A stretch of DNA of 64,000 bases from the NCBI GenBank assembly GCA_009663005.1, contig CM018890.1, forward strand, positions 10,810,823 through 10,874,822. Reading direction: 5' to 3'. Of the stretch, positions 61,601 through 64,000 are shown one piece after another. The position numbers were made by a program, and so were the translations under genes. The number at the start of each line of letters is the position of its first letter. Position 1 is the stretch's first letter. Source of the DNA: Actinidia chinensis (taxonomy: Eukaryota; Streptophyta; Magnoliopsida; Ericales; Actinidiaceae). The notes under the pieces were generated by a model, which worked only from the letters and a program-made list of their open reading frames with translations, searched no databases and had not been told where the DNA came from.

Positions 61601-64000
61601 TTCAGAATTTTTTCATTTTAGTCCCCCGAAGGTTTAAGGTTTTAGAAATTACAGTTTCATCTCTGAATTTTTGATATTTATAGTTTGCAACGCATAAAGT
61701 TTTTACAATTACAATTTGGTGCCTAATTTTTATAATTGTTTTAATTTAGTGCCCCCTATATTTAATTACTTAAAAATTATATTTTGGTCTCTGGCATTTT
61801 GAAAAGTTTTTAATTGAGTCCTCCCAAGATTTTTTTTCTAACCGGATATTTATGCCCGCATTGAAATTTTGCTTCGTAAGTTTTTGAAATTTATATTTTG
61901 GTCCCTTGACTTTTTAAAAATTATAGTTTGGACCCCAGATTTCTTGATATTCATAATTTTCACATTAAAGTTATTAAATTATAATTTGATCCCTAATCTT
62001 TCTGAATTTTTTAACTTTAGTCACTAACAGGTTTAAGATTTTAAAAATTACACTTTGTTCCGTAATCTTATTAATTTGTTTAATTCAGTCCCTCCAGTAT
62101 TTAATTTTTCAAAAATTACACTTTGGTCCCACGCAATTTTGAATATTTTCAATTTATTCCACTCAAGATTTTAGTTCTAAACGGATATTTATGTCCGTAT
62201 TGAAGTTTTTTCTCGTAAGTTTTTAAAAATTATATTTTGGTCCCTTGACTTTCTAAAAATTATAGTTTGGACCATATATTTTTTGATATTTATAATTTGC
62301 CCCCTAAAATTATTAAAAGTATAATTTGGTCCTAATCTTTCTAAATTTTCTTACTTTAGTCCCCCGAAGGTTTAAGTTTTAGAAATTACAGTTTCATCTC
62401 TGAATTTTTTGATATTTATAGTTTGCAACGCATAAAGTTTTTGCAATTACAATTTGGTGCCTAATTTTGATAATTGTTTTAATTTAGTGCCCCCTATATT
62501 TAATTACTTAAAAATTATATTTTGGTCTCTGGCATTTTGAAAAGTTTTTAATTTAGTCCTCCCAAGATTTTTTTCTAACCGGATATTTATGCCCGCATTG
62601 AAATTTTGCTTCGTAAGTTTTTGAAATTTATATTTTGGTCCCTTGACTTTTTAAAAATTATAGTTTGGACCCCAGATTTCTTGATATTCATAATTTTCAC
62701 ATTAAAGTTATTAAATTATAATTTGATCCCTAATCTTTCTGAATTTTTTAACTTTAGTCACTAACAGGTTTAAGATTTTAAAAATTACACTTTGTTCCGT
62801 AATCTTATTAATTTGTTTAATTCAGTCCCTCTAGTATTTAATTTTTCAAAAATTACACTTTGGTCCCACGCAATTTTGAATATTTTCAATTTATTCCACT
62901 CAAGATTTTAGTTCTAAACGGATATTTATGTCCGTATTGAAGTTTTTTCTCGTAAGTTTTAAAAATTATATTTTGGTCCCTTGACTTTCTAAAAATTATA
63001 GTTTGGACCATATATTTTTTGATATTTATAATTTGCCCCTTAAATTATTAAAATTATAATTTGGTCCCTAATCTTTCAGAATTTTTTCATTTTAGTCCAC
63101 CGAAGGTTTAAGGTTTTAGAAATTACAGTTTCATCTCTGAATGTTTTGATATTTATAGTTTGCAACGCATAAAGTTTTTATAATTACAATTTGGTGCCTA
63201 ATTTTTATAATTGTTTTAATTTAGTGCCCCCTATATTTAATTACTTAAAAATTATATTTTGGTCTCTGGCATTTTGAAAAGTTTTTAATTTAGTCCTCCC
63301 AAGATTTTTTTTCTAACCGGATATTTATGCCCGCATTGAAATTTTGCTTCGTAAGTTTTTGAAATTTATATTTTGGTCCCTTGACTTTCTAAAAATTATA
63401 GTTTGGACCATATATTTTTTGATATTTATAATTTGCCCCCTTAAATTATTAAAATTATAATTTGGTCCCTAATCTTTCAGAATTTTTTCATTTAAGTCCC
63501 CCGAAGATTTAAGCTTTTAGAAATTACAGTTTCATCTCTGAATTTTTTAATATTTATAGTTTGCAACGCATAAAGTTTTTACAATTACAATTTGGTGACT
63601 AATTTTTATAATTGTTTTAATTTAGTGTGCCCCCTATATTTAATTACTTAAAAATTATATTTTGGTCTCTGGCATTTTGAAAAGTTTTTAATTGAGTCCT
63701 CCCAAGATTTTTTTTCTAACCGGATATTTATGCCCGCATTGAAATTTTGCTTCGTAAGTTTTTGAAATTTATATTTTGGTCCCTTGACTTTTTAAAAACT
63801 ATAGTTTGGAACCCAGATTTCTTGATATTCATAATTTTCATATTAAAGTTATTAAATTATAATTTGATCCCTAATCTTTCTGAATTTTTTAACTTTAGTC
63901 ACTAACAGGTTTAAGATTTTAAAAATTACACTTTGTTCCGTAATCTTATTAATTTGTTTAATTCAATCCCTCCAGTATTTAATTTTTCAAAAATTACACT
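55679..64000 (+). repeat. Satellite family 2, homogenised 739-bp higher-order repeat
   Basis: T-rich orientation again, but with a regular higher-order unit. The landmark CTAACCGGATATTTATGCCC occurs at about 55992, 56731, 57471, 58210, 58946, 60211, 61114, 61848, 62575 and 63313, mostly 727-740 bp apart. Extra landmarks at about 59342 and 63717 mark short units. Each full unit is a dimer of halves of about 339 and 401 bp, the second half headed by CTAAACGGATATTTATGTCC. Copies differ at only scattered sites, far less than in 12961-24011, so this part was amplified recently. Irregular units (about 396, 404, 869 and 903 bp) mark crossovers out of register. There is no gene. Confidence 0.93.

Noticed and set aside
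12961..64000. Possible CRISPR array or other prokaryotic repeat system
   Set aside because: The units are diverged and contiguous with no unique spacers, no cas genes are present, and the context is plant nuclear DNA.

Overview
The window looks like repeat-rich, heterochromatin-like nuclear DNA from a flowering plant. The evidence is a plant-type Ty3/gypsy pol remnant, three exons of a plant dynamin-related protein 1 (DRP1) gene with correct GT/AG borders, GA/CT microsatellites and G-box (CACGTG) promoter blocks, and about 57 kb of plant-style short-monomer satellite. I cannot name the species. I recognise no intact protein-coding gene, rRNA, tRNA or CRISPR array.

Layout. (1) 1-6089 is satellite family 1 (sat1), built of roughly 50-bp monomers. 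The first 4.2 kb form a homogenised higher-order repeat (HOR) of 1635 bp, present about 2.6 times; the last 1.9 kb is diverged monomers. (2) 6090-6351 is a frameshifted Ty3/gypsy protease-region relic fused directly to the satellite edge. (3) 6352-7360 is unassigned sequence with a small TGGGCC/TGGGCT cluster. (4) 7361-11189 is a multiplied promoter region. Five copies of a GA-tract + G-box + AT-rich module are interleaved with two full copies and one partial copy of the block that directly precedes DRP1. (5) 11190-12327 holds exons 1-3 of DRP1. It is a pseudogene: the GTPase P-loop GKS motif is destroyed in exon 2, exon 3 has an in-frame stop, and nothing after exon 3 is present. (6) 12328-12960 is a scarred junction with two 33-34 bp direct duplications, each enclosing about 100 bp. 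One of the enclosed inserts is a reversed piece of sat1. (7) 12961-64000 is satellite family 2 (sat2), AT-rich, built of roughly 26-bp half-monomers and punctuated by a conserved GGATAT-ATGC box. It is T-rich on the + strand to about 24011, inverts to A-rich from 24012 to 55578, then after a 100-N gap returns to T-rich, with a highly homogenised HOR of about 739 bp.

Nothing here forms a working gene system. The interest lies in genome dynamics: truncation of a conserved trafficking/cytokinesis GTPase gene next to a satellite, serial duplication of its promoter, capture of satellite DNA at a repair scar, satellite inversion, and HOR evolution with half-unit crossovers. Several stretches of sat2 (about 34-35, 38.7-39.9, 40.9-43.8, 45.4-48.9 and 49.4-55.5 kb) carry scattered single-base indels that look at least partly like uncorrected long-read error. 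Fine detail there should not be over-read.
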